Below are positions 44,594 to 53,343 of a stretch of 64,000 nucleotides of DNA, one piece after another. Source of the stretch: an uncultured Prevotella sp. (GTDB lineage Bacteria; Bacteroidota; Bacteroidia; Bacteroidales; Bacteroidaceae); the NCBI GenBank assembly GCA_900317405.1, contig ONGP01000018.1, positions 1 to 64,000 on the forward strand, written 5' to 3'. A model generated the notes under the pieces. It was not told the DNA's origin. It worked only from the letters and a program-made list of their open reading frames with translations, and searched no databases. The translations under genes were made by a program, and so were the position numbers. Position 1 is the stretch's first letter; every line of letters begins with the position of its first letter.

Positions 44594-47500
44594 TTATCGA
44601 CGTCCCCAACCGCCATTTCCACCACGGTTGTCGCGTCCACCCCACTTTTTATCGTAGCGGTTTTCGGTATCAATCTTTCCACCGAACATGTTCAGACGAT
44701 AACGCACGTGGAGCATGGCATACGAGTTAACGCTATTATAACGGGTATCGCTACGGCCCGTGGCGTTAACCCAGCGTTCATAGTTGCTCTGCTGACCTAG
44801 CAAATCGTAGAAGTTAAGAGCCACCACAAGGGCCTTTGACTTAAGGAAAGCCTTAGAAACCTGGCCGTTCCAGATAAGTTCGTTGGTATTCATCGATGAG
44901 TCGTTGTACCCACGACGACTGCGCTCATGAAGATTGCTGCTTATCTCAAACCCCGAAGGCAGGCGAACAAGGAACTGACCACCATAATTAAACTGCCAAG
45001 TGTCCAGATTGGCATCGGGCTGCAACTCATTGCGCGAGTGCTGGTAGTTGACCTGACCATCGAGAGTAATCTCGAGCCAGTCATTGCGATAACCCAGCGA
45101 AAGACGCTCGTTCCAGTTGGTAGTCTTAGTGGTATTCTTTTCTGCATCGGCTTGCTGCTGTGCCACATAACTTACAAAGTTGTTGTATCGCAGACGGGTA
45201 TCGGTGCCAACGTTCCAATGGGCGGTAGAATCGAGAGCTGTATTGAAGGTAAAGCCCGCATTTACGTTCCAGTTGCCATTGATATTCTCGGGACGAGTAA
45301 TGCTTCCACCTGTCTCAGGGTTATAACGAACCAAGTTAGAAATGGAATTGCTGATGTGACGATAGTTGGCATAAACCACAATGCTACGTTTATAGCGAAC
45401 TATGTAATTATTATAGTATCCGTTGAGCGAACTGGTAAACTGTGGCTTAAGTCCAGGATTACCCTGAGTGATGTAAAGAGGGTTAGAGTCGTCGGTGATG
45501 TCTAGTAACTGAGTCATCTCTGGCTGACGGGTATCACCACGGTAGTGCAACCACAGATTGCTCTGGTCGCTGAACTTATAGTGGAAGTCGAATGTTGGCG
45601 TTAGATTGGTGACATTACGCACTGTATCCACATAAATACCACGATAATCCTGTATGAAATTTGAGTGCTGCGGCTGGAACAGGAATCCGATGTTGTAATC
45701 GTACTTCTCTACACGATGACGCAGATTGACACGCGCATTGTGAGTATAATTCTTATACTCGGAATAGCGACTAAGGTCGCGGTCGAGAAAATCATCGAGA
45801 TGATCATTGACAGTATGAAGCCATGGATCCCACATACGGTATTCAGGAGTGATACCAGCAAAAATATTATCAGACAGATTGCTAAAATCGTAAGTAAGAC
45901 GATCGCTCTTGTTCTGACTATATCGCAACTCGTAGGTAAACTGCAGGTGGGCCCCCTTCCACAGCGGCTCGCTATAGGCTGCACGCAACACATAACCACT
46001 GTTGTCGGTCGGTGTAGCGTTGTAGCGGGCAGTGAAGTAGGTTGAATCCTGACCATACTGATCCTGCTTACGGAACAAATGAACCTCGTTGTCGCTTACA
46101 TTCTGACTCTCACTATCTCCAACACTACCCTCAACACGCAGAATAATGTTTCGGCCACGAGGGTTAAGTCGGCGATACAACTGGAGCATTGCCCAAGCAT
46201 TCTTGTTCTCGCTATAATTGAGGCTAGCATTAACATTGTGGTTGATGACGTAAGGAGTGAGAGATGGCAAATCGTTGAGCGGATCGGTCGAATATAGATA
46301 TGGATCGGCATCGAAGGTAGCTGCGGTAGACTCATTGGTGGCGTCGCTGGTGCCATAGCTGCCATTGGCGCGAACCAACACATTGGTAAGACTATCTATC
46401 TGCCACTCAAAACGCATGTTGCCCCACCAGTTATTACTGCGAGTAAAGTTGGCAGTAATAGTATTAGAGAATGTGCTACCTGCGCTATAGAAATCTTCCT
46501 TGGCATTCTCAGTCTGATTATCGCCACCACGATGATTCCAGCGGATACTGGCATCAACCTTGACCTTGTCGTTATCGAAATTGAAGTTGCTACCCAACAT
46601 CTTTCGAGAGTTTAGTCCACGACGGTTCCACCAGCCGGCATTCTCCTCCTTGTTGTTGAAGTTTCCCATCAACACGAATCTCGTTTTGTCGGTAAACATA
46701 CTACCCATACCACGCGAAGCATAGCGATGCTTGGTACCGCCTGCAATATCAAGATTGGTCATAAATCCGCGATTCATACCTTTTTTAATAGAGAAGTCGA
46801 GCACAGTCTCTTTTTCGCCATCATCGATACCGGTGATGCGAGACTGGTCGCTCTGCTGGTCGTAGAACTTCATGTTCTGGATAATGTTTACTGGAATGTT
46901 CTTTAGCGCTGTCTCAACATCGCCAAGCATAAACTCCTTACCGTCAAGCAGAATCTTCTTAACCTGCTTACCATTTACGGTGATATTACCATCCTCGTCA
47001 ACCTCGGCACCGGGGATACGCTTTATAAGTTCCTCGATAGGCGAACCCTCGGGTGTACGGAATGCTTCGGGATTATATACCAAGGTATCCTTCTTGACAA
47101 TAACCTGTGCAGCACGACCTGTGATAACTGCCTCCTGTAGCATAATGCTTTCTGACTCCATAAGCAGGTTGCCAAGGTCCTGACTCTCGTTGCGACGCAG
47201 AGTAATCTCACGCTCAATGGTTTGGTAGCCTACCGATGATACTTTAAGACGATATGTACCACTACGGGGAGCTATTACGTAGAAGTTTCCACGCTCATTT
47301 GTTACGGTGCCCCCAACAAAGATGGTATCACTGGCGGTAAACAACTGGATTGTGGCCTGAACCATCGGTTCTTTGAATTCGGCATCGAGCAACTGACCAC
47401 GGATAGCAAGCTTACGATCCTCGGGCTCGGGCTGCGCCAAAGTGCCGAGGCTTACTAATAAAAGAGATAATGTAAATAAAAACCTAAAAACCTTAATCAT
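44594..47500 (-). CDS. Outer-membrane beta-barrel (OMP_b-brl_3, TonB-receptor-like) protein
   Basis: 968 residues: signal peptide (ends GTLAQ) and a CarboxypepD_reg domain (about 31-115; AIRGQLLDAEFKEPMVQATI, LKVSSVGYQTIEREI). A plug-like region follows (PIEELIKRIPGAEVDEDGNI, NGKQVKKILLDGKEF), then a long barrel. The C-terminus is an Arg/Gly/Trp-rich tail (KWGGRDNRGGNGGWGRR). It is the last gene of the lacI-GH9 operon with a 29-base gap. It may import the GH9 products, though many proteins of this subfamily have unknown cargo. Confidence 0.87.
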   Translation of the reverse strand: MIKVFRFLFTLSLLLVSLGTLAQPEPEDRKLAIRGQLLDAEFKEPMVQATIQLFTASDTIFVGGTVTNERGNFYVIAPRSGTYRLKVSSVGYQTIEREITLRRNESQDLGNLLMESESIMLQEAVITGRAAQVIVKKDTLVYNPEAFRTPEGSPIEELIKRIPGAEVDEDGNITVNGKQVKKILLDGKEFMLGDVETALKNIPVNIIQNMKFYDQQSDQSRITGIDDGEKETVLDFSIKKGMNRGFMTNLDIAGGTKHRYASRGMGSMFTDKTRFVLMGNFNNKEENAGWWNRRGLNSRKMLGSNFNFDNDKVKVDASIRWNHRGGDNQTENAKEDFYSAGSTFSNTITANFTRSNNWWGNMRFEWQIDSLTNVLVRANGSYGTSDATNESTAATFDADPYLYSTDPLNDLPSLTPYVINHNVNASLNYSENKNAWAMLQLYRRLNPRGRNIILRVEGSVGDSESQNVSDNEVHLFRKQDQYGQDSTYFTARYNATPTDNSGYVLRAAYSEPLWKGAHLQFTYELRYSQNKSDRLTYDFSNLSDNIFAGITPEYRMWDPWLHTVNDHLDDFLDRDLSRYSEYKNYTHNARVNLRHRVEKYDYNIGFLFQPQHSNFIQDYRGIYVDTVRNVTNLTPTFDFHYKFSDQSNLWLHYRGDTRQPEMTQLLDITDDSNPLYITQGNPGLKPQFTSSLNGYYNNYIVRYKRSIVVYANYRHISNSISNLVRYNPETGGSITRPENINGNWNVNAGFTFNTALDSTAHWNVGTDTRLRYNNFVSYVAQQQADAEKNTTKTTNWNERLSLGYRNDWLEITLDGQVNYQHSRNELQPDANLDTWQFNYGGQFLVRLPSGFEISSNLHERSRRGYNDSSMNTNELIWNGQVSKAFLKSKALVVALNFYDLLGQQSNYERWVNATGRSDTRYNSVNSYAMLHVRYRLNMFGGKIDTENRYDKKWGGRDNRGGNGGWGRR

Positions 47501-47529
47501 ATATTACTAATTGTTTTGCTGGACGATAA

Positions 47530-48933
47530 CTACTTAGTTACAATATTCTTGAATGAGGAACCGAAAATGACGTATTGGGTGTTGCCGGCGATAGTACCCT
47601 CGTTTTGCCCCCAAAGGAATGGCCAATCATCATAGTTCTCGAAATGGTCGGGCTGACGGAACAGCAATCCAGGAGCCACATTGCCAGGAATAAACGAAAA
47701 GTCAGCACGGTTGTTGCCATAAAAAACCTGTTTGGGACGGGCGGCACCTACCACAGCCACAAATGAGTAGTTATGATATGGATGACATCCGTAGAGCCAG
47801 TTGGAAACGCGATAAATCTCGTCCTTGCTCACGATATCAGGGAAGTAGATATGGGCGTAGTTAACAGCTATACCGAAATTGAGGACCATATTTACGCCAG
47901 CCCAGTTGCCAAGACCGATGGGCACGCCATAGGGATTCTGGGCATCGAAGCTCTTAACATACTCGGCAAACTTAACAATGAGTGGACGAATACGCTTTAG
48001 ATATGATTTATCCTTCATCGGAACAGAATCAAGAGCAGTCTGCACATTACGTACCAAATTAGCGTCGCCATACAACCAGGCATCATCTGTTTCAGCCTGA
48101 GCATTCCTACGGACATTTCGTTTAGCAAGCAGTTCGGTAGCCTCCTTACGTAGTCGATCAGCCTGAATCTGAGCACGCTTTGCCAGGTCGTCATTATAGC
48201 CTTTAAGCACTCGCGCTGCAGAAGTAAACACACCAGCAGCCTGTAAGTCAAGTCGCGGGTTGCGAGTAGTGAATGCCCACATATCATCGGGGGTGCCGCT
48301 TCGCTTACCATCGGCTGACACCTCATAGGGCTTCAGACTTGGATCGTAGTGCAGCCCATCGGTAATAGATGCAGCATCGCCAAGATGATGATAATTATCA
48401 AGTACCGAGTTTGATAGGGTTGATGCCATATGACCTATTTGTTCGGCCTGTGCCACAAGGTTCAAGATTCCATGCTCAATAAATTGCAGGATATCGGGCA
48501 CACCATCGGGACGATGCAAATCGACATAGCGCTGCTGCTGACTTACAAATGTTTCATCACGCTGGGGATGGAACAACTCCCAGGTACGAATGAAGTTCTG
48601 AACCACATTAATATTCGAACCAGTCTCAATATCAAAGTCGCCGGCATCAAAAAATCCGCCTATGTTTAGACCAGGAATCAATTCCAGCGGTTTATATTTG
48701 GTGTCAGTACTTTCGCCCTGGCTGTGCAAGTCGAAGTGGTCGCTAGGCGGAGCCTGCAGATAGCCCTCTTTGAACGGCTCACCATGCCATGTGCGATAAC
48801 CCTCATTGACATACATATGGTTCATGTGTATCGGCACCCACACATCGGTGGTGGCATCGGTAATCTTGTCGTATACATGTTCATCGATTCTGGATATAAT
48901 ATATGCCAGGCTGGCGCACTGACGAGAAGTCAA
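47530..48933 (-). CDS. GH9-like glycoside hydrolase, 3' part of a frameshifted gene
   Basis: This frame carries the catalytic (alpha/alpha)6 domain: IDEHVYDKITDATTDVWVPI, GGFFDAGDFDIETGS with the base Asp pair, and WGQNEGTIAGNTQYV with the likely acid Glu near the end. It has no signal peptide and no good start; homology begins near base 48890 and joins in a different frame to the 354-residue N-terminal part at 48881-49945. In GH9 enzymes both parts are one chain, so the gene is broken by a small indel unless ribosomes shift frame. Intact relatives cleave beta-1,4-glucans. Confidence 0.8.
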   Translation of the reverse strand: MTSRQCASLAYIISRIDEHVYDKITDATTDVWVPIHMNHMYVNEGYRTWHGEPFKEGYLQAPPSDHFDLHSQGESTDTKYKPLELIPGLNIGGFFDAGDFDIETGSNINVVQNFIRTWELFHPQRDETFVSQQQRYVDLHRPDGVPDILQFIEHGILNLVAQAEQIGHMASTLSNSVLDNYHHLGDAASITDGLHYDPSLKPYEVSADGKRSGTPDDMWAFTTRNPRLDLQAAGVFTSAARVLKGYNDDLAKRAQIQADRLRKEATELLAKRNVRRNAQAETDDAWLYGDANLVRNVQTALDSVPMKDKSYLKRIRPLIVKFAEYVKSFDAQNPYGVPIGLGNWAGVNMVLNFGIAVNYAHIYFPDIVSKDEIYRVSNWLYGCHPYHNYSFVAVVGAARPKQVFYGNNRADFSFIPGNVAPGLLFRQPDHFENYDDWPFLWGQNEGTIAGNTQYVIFGSSFKNIVTK

Positions 48934-49945
48934 ACTTCACATAATTATATTTATAGTAAGGGCCCCAGCTATTTATCGCCCCCGAGAAGGCCTGCTCTGA
49001 GGTTCCATCTGGTTTTATACGCATAAGCGATGCTGTAGCCTGAGGTGTATCATTCTTGTCGAGCTCGATTACAGCCACCTTTGGCTGATCGGGTATATAA
49101 CCCACCTGCGAGAAGCCTATATTTGGTTCGCGAATCCATCCGGGAATAGCGTAGGGTTCTACTGTCCAGCTAAGAACCTTACCTGTTTTTTCCTTTGGCA
49201 GTACACTGCGTAGCACAAACCATCCGTTTTGGGCAAGCATACGACCATCATAGAGCTTAAGTTCCGAATCGCTACTGATACTTATCATACGCTCAGGCTG
49301 ATCAGTAGCCAGGGTTAACTGATGTCCAGTCTCGATAGGTAGCGGATCAACAAATCTATTGGTTCCACGGTCATCGTATGTCTTAAACCCCTTGAACTGG
49401 CGGGGCTTCTCACTATTCGGGCGAGTAACCGTCTGGCTAGTAGCGTAGCGTGGTAATCTGCCAAGGCGCCCATCTACGATATAGGTCTTAAGCCAATACT
49501 GCGAAGGAAGGAATTCGATATTGAATCCCGCCTCGCCGGCAAGTTTCTCGGGAACAGGCTTATCTAACCATACGGATATCTCGACCGCTTTGCCCTTAGC
49601 AGTTACTACTACTCGACTGTCAAAATCGTATTCATCATAACGCATTGAAACCTCAATGCTATTTTTTTCGCAGTCTACCTTTCTTGATACTGTCTTGGGA
49701 ACAAGATCCCACTGTTCAGGGGTGTTACTAAGACGTACTGCCCCACCCTGCACGGTGCGTACTCCATGGTGGATTATCTCAATACCAGAGTTTTTCTCAT
49801 CGTTGAAACCTCCATTGAAATTGTTGCTGAATACCAGCACATTGACTCCCTGTCGCTCAAAATACTCGCGATCATTAAGCTTAAGCTCTTGGGCATTACC
49901 AATAAATGGAACAGCCAATAGCAATAGTGATAATAAGTTCTTCAT
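48881..49945 (-). CDS. GH9-like glycoside hydrolase, 5' part of a frameshifted gene
   Basis: 354 residues with a signal peptide (ends FIGNAQ). Beta-sandwich parts include an end that looks like the CelD_N Ig-like domain (NIGFSQVGYIPDQPKVAVIE, FDFSSVRQPGIYYIQ). In intact enzymes GIYYI is followed within a few residues by the catalytic domain; here the frame hits TGA right after IQNR while the partner frame continues RIDEHVYDK. No homopolymer run marks the junction. Translated alone this half would be a secreted sandwich protein without a catalytic site. Confidence 0.8.
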   Translation of the reverse strand: MKNLLSLLLLAVPFIGNAQELKLNDREYFERQGVNVLVFSNNFNGGFNDEKNSGIEIIHHGVRTVQGGAVRLSNTPEQWDLVPKTVSRKVDCEKNSIEVSMRYDEYDFDSRVVVTAKGKAVEISVWLDKPVPEKLAGEAGFNIEFLPSQYWLKTYIVDGRLGRLPRYATSQTVTRPNSEKPRQFKGFKTYDDRGTNRFVDPLPIETGHQLTLATDQPERMISISSDSELKLYDGRMLAQNGWFVLRSVLPKEKTGKVLSWTVEPYAIPGWIREPNIGFSQVGYIPDQPKVAVIELDKNDTPQATASLMRIKPDGTSEQAFSGAINSWGPYYKYNYVKFDFSSVRQPGIYYIQNR

Positions 49946-49973
49946 AAGTCCAGTGTTTTTTTAGTCTATCATG

Positions 49974-50972
49974 TTATTTTGTACTCTCTCTTGTCTCCAG
50001 CCAGGCCTTAATGATGACGTGTTGCACACAAGTATCGCCATTAAGTTGATCGAACAACAACTTAAACGCCTTAGTGCCTATTTCCTTCTGGTTTTGTTTG
50101 ACAAACGATACGCGTGGAGATGTAACCTCCGACACCCAGTCGCTCATATAACCTACAATCTGGATATCATCAGGAATTCGCAAGCCGCGACTCTCAATAG
50201 CCCTCATTGCCGATGTAACGAGCAAACCATGAGTGGCGATAATGGCATCGGGAGGCTGTGGCAGATTTAGTAAGTCTAGCGTATCAGTAAGTCCAGAGTT
50301 GTAACTAATATAATTGCACTTTACCAACTCTTTACGGATTGGGATATTACGTTCACGCAGGACCTCCAGATAACCATGTTTTCGTTCGGACGTTTGTTTC
50401 ATCTTATTAGGTCCGCCAAGGAAAGCTATACGCTTTGCCCCACTGTCAATCAAGTTCTCTGTAACCTGGCGAGCAGTATCAGCGTCGTTGATTACTACAG
50501 ATGAAATATCAATATCAGCATCTCTGTCGAAGAGAACCACAGGAACATGAATCTTTCTTAGGCGCTGAATATGTGAGAAATCAGTGGTTTCCTGCGAAAG
50601 GCATATAATAATACCCTCTACATGCATGTTTACCAACAACTCCAGACAGTTTTTCTCTGTTTCATACTTATCATCCGAATCGGTGATAATGCACATATAA
50701 CCCTCCTTACGGGCCTCGGCCTCAATACGCTTAACAATATGAGCATAGTGATTGAATGAAACATCCGGAACAACTATACCTATTGTTCGTGTGGTATCAT
50801 AACGAAGACTTACAGCAAAGGGGTTGGGACGATACCCTCGCTCCTTAGCAAGAGACAAAATCTTCTGTCTAAGTTCAGGGCTTACACCTTCCAAACCACG
50901 CAATGCTCGAGATACAGTTGATACATTTACCTTCAAAAAATTTGCGATTTCACGCTGTGATATTCTTTTCAT
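49974..50972 (-). CDS. LacI-family transcription regulator
   Basis: 332 residues. N-terminal HTH (SQREIANFLKVNVSTVSRALRG) with hinge helix, then a two-lobed periplasmic-binding-type sensor (TIGIVVPDVSFNHYAHIVKRI, IIATHGLLVTSAMRAIESRG). It lies 28 bases upstream of the GH9 gene and 2.5 kb from the barrel gene, with which it probably forms one operon. Its promoter region has the site GCAACCCGTTGC (51053-51064) and a nearby CGCAACA/TGTTGCG inverted repeat, so it likely represses its own operon until the glycan product binds. Confidence 0.93.
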   Translation of the reverse strand: MKRISQREIANFLKVNVSTVSRALRGLEGVSPELRQKILSLAKERGYRPNPFAVSLRYDTTRTIGIVVPDVSFNHYAHIVKRIEAEARKEGYMCIITDSDDKYETEKNCLELLVNMHVEGIIICLSQETTDFSHIQRLRKIHVPVVLFDRDADIDISSVVINDADTARQVTENLIDSGAKRIAFLGGPNKMKQTSERKHGYLEVLRERNIPIRKELVKCNYISYNSGLTDTLDLLNLPQPPDAIIATHGLLVTSAMRAIESRGLRIPDDIQIVGYMSDWVSEVTSPRVSFVKQNQKEIGTKAFKLLFDQLNGDTCVQHVIIKAWLETRESTK

Positions 50973-50999
50973 CCACTTATATAGTTTTCGTTAGCACTA

Positions 51000-51064
51000 C
51001 AAAGATAGTGCTTTTTATAAAAAAAACAACGCAACAATATAAAAAATGTTGCGCAACCCGTTGC
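51000..51064 (-). promoter_or_regulatory. lacI promoter with GCAA-N4-TTGC operators
   Basis: Minus-strand -7 box TATCTTTG (opposite 51000-51007). An inverted repeat CGCAACA (51030-51036)/TGTTGCG (51047-51053) covers the expected -33 position. Next to it is GCAACCCGTTGC (51053-51064), a LacI/PurR-type site with GCAA and TTGC half sites. Confidence 0.65.
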
Positions 51065-51249
51065 TTAATTCCGTACAAGATATGACCATCAACTTTCGTA
51101 AGCTGATGGTCTTATCTAACTATTTAATTTAATGAAGCAAAACAAGAGATTCTTATTTATACAATCATTAAATGGACATATATAAACGTTTTGTGTTGTT
51201 TTGGTAGTACAAATTAAGCGAATTTTTATTATATATTATATGTAATTAC

Positions 51250-51283
51250 AAAAAAAATATACCGCAACGCGTTGCGGTATATT
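51250..51283 (-). terminator. Terminator of the SpoIIE gene, containing a LacI-type palindrome
   Basis: A perfect 28-bp palindrome (51256-51283; core CCGCAACGCGTTGCGG) lies 20 bases after the phosphatase stop. It is followed on the minus strand by eight T (opposite 51250-51257). It is a classic terminator, but its core GCAACGCGTTGC also fits the site in the lacI promoter. The stretch from 51065 to 51250 is AT-rich with one more hairpin (GACCATCA 51084-51091, TGATGGTC 51104-51111) and no gene. Confidence 0.8.
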
Positions 51284-51303
51284 CACTATATTTTTGCGTA
51301 AAA

Positions 51304-52971
51304 CTAGCCTACCTTCAGGCACATCATCGTCAGGTCGTCATTAGGATCAGCACCTGCACGGTGTTCCTCAACCTGACGCTTAAGTTTCTCAACGATTTGC
51401 ATTGAATTAGCGAATGTAGTTTCGCGGAGTACTTGGAGCATGTGGTCATCGCCGAATCGCTCCAACTGAGGATTCTCAGCCTCATTCAGGCCATCGGTAT
51501 AGATGAAGAGAGGCTTACCCTTGATACTCTCGATAAACTCGCCCTCGTACTCGAGTCCCTGCCACAAACCTATTGGTGCATTAGGATTCATCTGGAGGAA
51601 GTTACCACCATCGGCATCACCACCAAGTACTGGAGGATTATGACCGGCATTACAGAAATCAAGACGTCCTGTTGTTAGGTCTACCAGTCCGATGAACATT
51701 GTGATAAACATACCATTCTCATTGTTCTCTGTCAGTTCATCATTTATGCGATTACATATTTCAGCAGGCGAATAGTGATGTTTGGCCATAGCACGGAACA
51801 GGCGGATAACCTGAGCCATGAAGAGCGAAGCAGGTACACCCTTACCCGAAACGTCACCAATAGCGAAATACAGGTGATTCTTCTCAAGGAAGTAATCGTA
51901 AAGGTCACCACCAACCTCCTTGGCTGGAGTCATCGATGCAAACAAATCGAGACCTTCGCTCTCAAGATTTCCTGCAGGAATCATCGACATCTGGATATCG
52001 CGAGCAATTCGGAGTTCACTCTCGATACGCTCACGGGCTGTAGTTGCCTCTTCGAGCTGACCATAGGCATCCTGCAACAACTTGAACGATCTACGCTTGT
52101 AAACCATATAGAAGATCATGAATCCGGCCAAGAGCACAAATCCTATTCCTAAAGCGATAAGGCGCTGACGGTTAAGTTCGTGTCCCTGTTTCTCCACCTC
52201 CCACTGTGTACGAGCAAGCTCCTCCTCCTTCTTGTGAGTTTCGTAAATGGTTGCCATTTCGGCAGTATCATCACGCTTTGACCATACCAGAGCCGAATCG
52301 TAGGCATTACATATCTGATTTGCTACATAGATAGCCGAATCCCTAAGACCTGCACCAGCATTTGCACGATACTTAGGTACAAGATAGAGGTTGATATTGT
52401 CGAGTGTCATCTTCATTCCGCGGAAACCAATCCAGTGATCCAATGTACGGAAGTTCTTGGCAGCCTCGGCATAACGATGAGCCATCATCAGATAGTCATT
52501 ACCATCAAGCCGCCCTTGCTCTGTCTTTGAATATTCTGTTTCCAGATAAGCATTAAAAGCAGCCTCAGCCTCAGCCTTATTTCCGGCATCGTACGAGATA
52601 CACGCTTGGAACAGACGGATTCGGGCACGATTGCGGTCTATAAAATCAGTATCAGCATCGGGACGAAGACGATATACATAGAGCAACGAGTCTGTGCGGT
52701 CGTTCCACATCCTACCTTCCTTATAATGCTTGGTGTTTAGATGAGCAACAGTGATATTGCTTACACCAGTTACGGCCGAACGTATGCGCGAACCATTAGT
52801 ATCCTTTTTCGAAATAGAATTCTTATAATGCCAATAAGCATTCTCATAGCTCTGAGCTGCATCAGCATCATGACCCAGATACATCTGACACGAGCCAATG
52901 GTATAATAGAGCACAGCCAAGTCGCGTGACTGAGCTTTCTCATTACCCTCCAGTTTCTCAACGGCAGGCAT
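51304..52971 (-). CDS. SpoIIE-family phosphatase, 3' part of a frameshifted gene
   Basis: 555 residues from an ATG at 52971: TPR-like helices, a membrane helix (LIALGIGFVLLAGFMIFYMVY), a short coiled coil (LQDAYGQLEEATTARERIE) and a full PP2C domain (EVGGDLYDYFLEKNHLYFAIGDVSGKGVPASL, DFCNAGHNPPVLGG). The open frame continues upstream of this ATG as SETTIRIA and meets the lipoprotein frame at 52974-53327, showing that both were one gene. Without the lipoprotein signal the helix-rich part would stay in the cytoplasm. Closely related to the 26944 gene product. Confidence 0.85.
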   Translation of the reverse strand: MPAVEKLEGNEKAQSRDLAVLYYTIGSCQMYLGHDADAAQSYENAYWHYKNSISKKDTNGSRIRSAVTGVSNITVAHLNTKHYKEGRMWNDRTDSLLYVYRLRPDADTDFIDRNRARIRLFQACISYDAGNKAEAEAAFNAYLETEYSKTEQGRLDGNDYLMMAHRYAEAAKNFRTLDHWIGFRGMKMTLDNINLYLVPKYRANAGAGLRDSAIYVANQICNAYDSALVWSKRDDTAEMATIYETHKKEEELARTQWEVEKQGHELNRQRLIALGIGFVLLAGFMIFYMVYKRRSFKLLQDAYGQLEEATTARERIESELRIARDIQMSMIPAGNLESEGLDLFASMTPAKEVGGDLYDYFLEKNHLYFAIGDVSGKGVPASLFMAQVIRLFRAMAKHHYSPAEICNRINDELTENNENGMFITMFIGLVDLTTGRLDFCNAGHNPPVLGGDADGGNFLQMNPNAPIGLWQGLEYEGEFIESIKGKPLFIYTDGLNEAENPQLERFGDDHMLQVLRETTFANSMQIVEKLKRQVEEHRAGADPNDDLTMMCLKVG

Positions 52972-52973
52972 TG

Positions 52974-53327
52974 CTATTCTAATAGTAGTCTCGCTAGTTC
53001 TTCAACATCGAGTGCCTTCTTGTAATAAACTTCTGATGCAGCTCTCTTATTCTGACTGTGAAGAGACGAGCCACGCAGGAAATTTGCTCTCACCGAGCTG
53101 ATGACTCCAGCCTTCTCCAAGCTATCAGCCAAGAAGAACTTACGTTCATAATCTTTTGCCTTGTCTGCCAGCGATATCAAACTATCCACCATACTCGACT
53201 GTATCGAGTCTTTAGCAGACACTTTGCTATCACCCTTAGTCGAGCTTTCATCCTCGCCTCCACATGAGACAAAGAATACAGCTGCCAGGGTAGCGGCAAC
53301 AACAGACCATCGTTTTAGTTGTTTCAT
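52974..53327 (-). CDS. Lipoprotein N-terminal part of a frameshifted SpoIIE sensor phosphatase
   Basis: 117 residues: lipobox FFVSC, then helices (SLISLADKAKDYERKFFLAD, VRANFLRGSSLHSQNKRAAS) of the TPR-like sensor type. The frame ends at TAG right after DVEELARLLLE, while the next frame continues with the rest of the sensor and the phosphatase. An indel of one or two bases near 52985-52995 accounts for this. The gene begins 16 bases behind the CoA-transferase stop, apparently in its operon. Confidence 0.8.
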   Translation of the reverse strand: MKQLKRWSVVAATLAAVFFVSCGGEDESSTKGDSKVSAKDSIQSSMVDSLISLADKAKDYERKFFLADSLEKAGVISSVRANFLRGSSLHSQNKRAASEVYYKKALDVEELARLLLE

Positions 53328-53343
53328 TATTAATTATCCTTTT

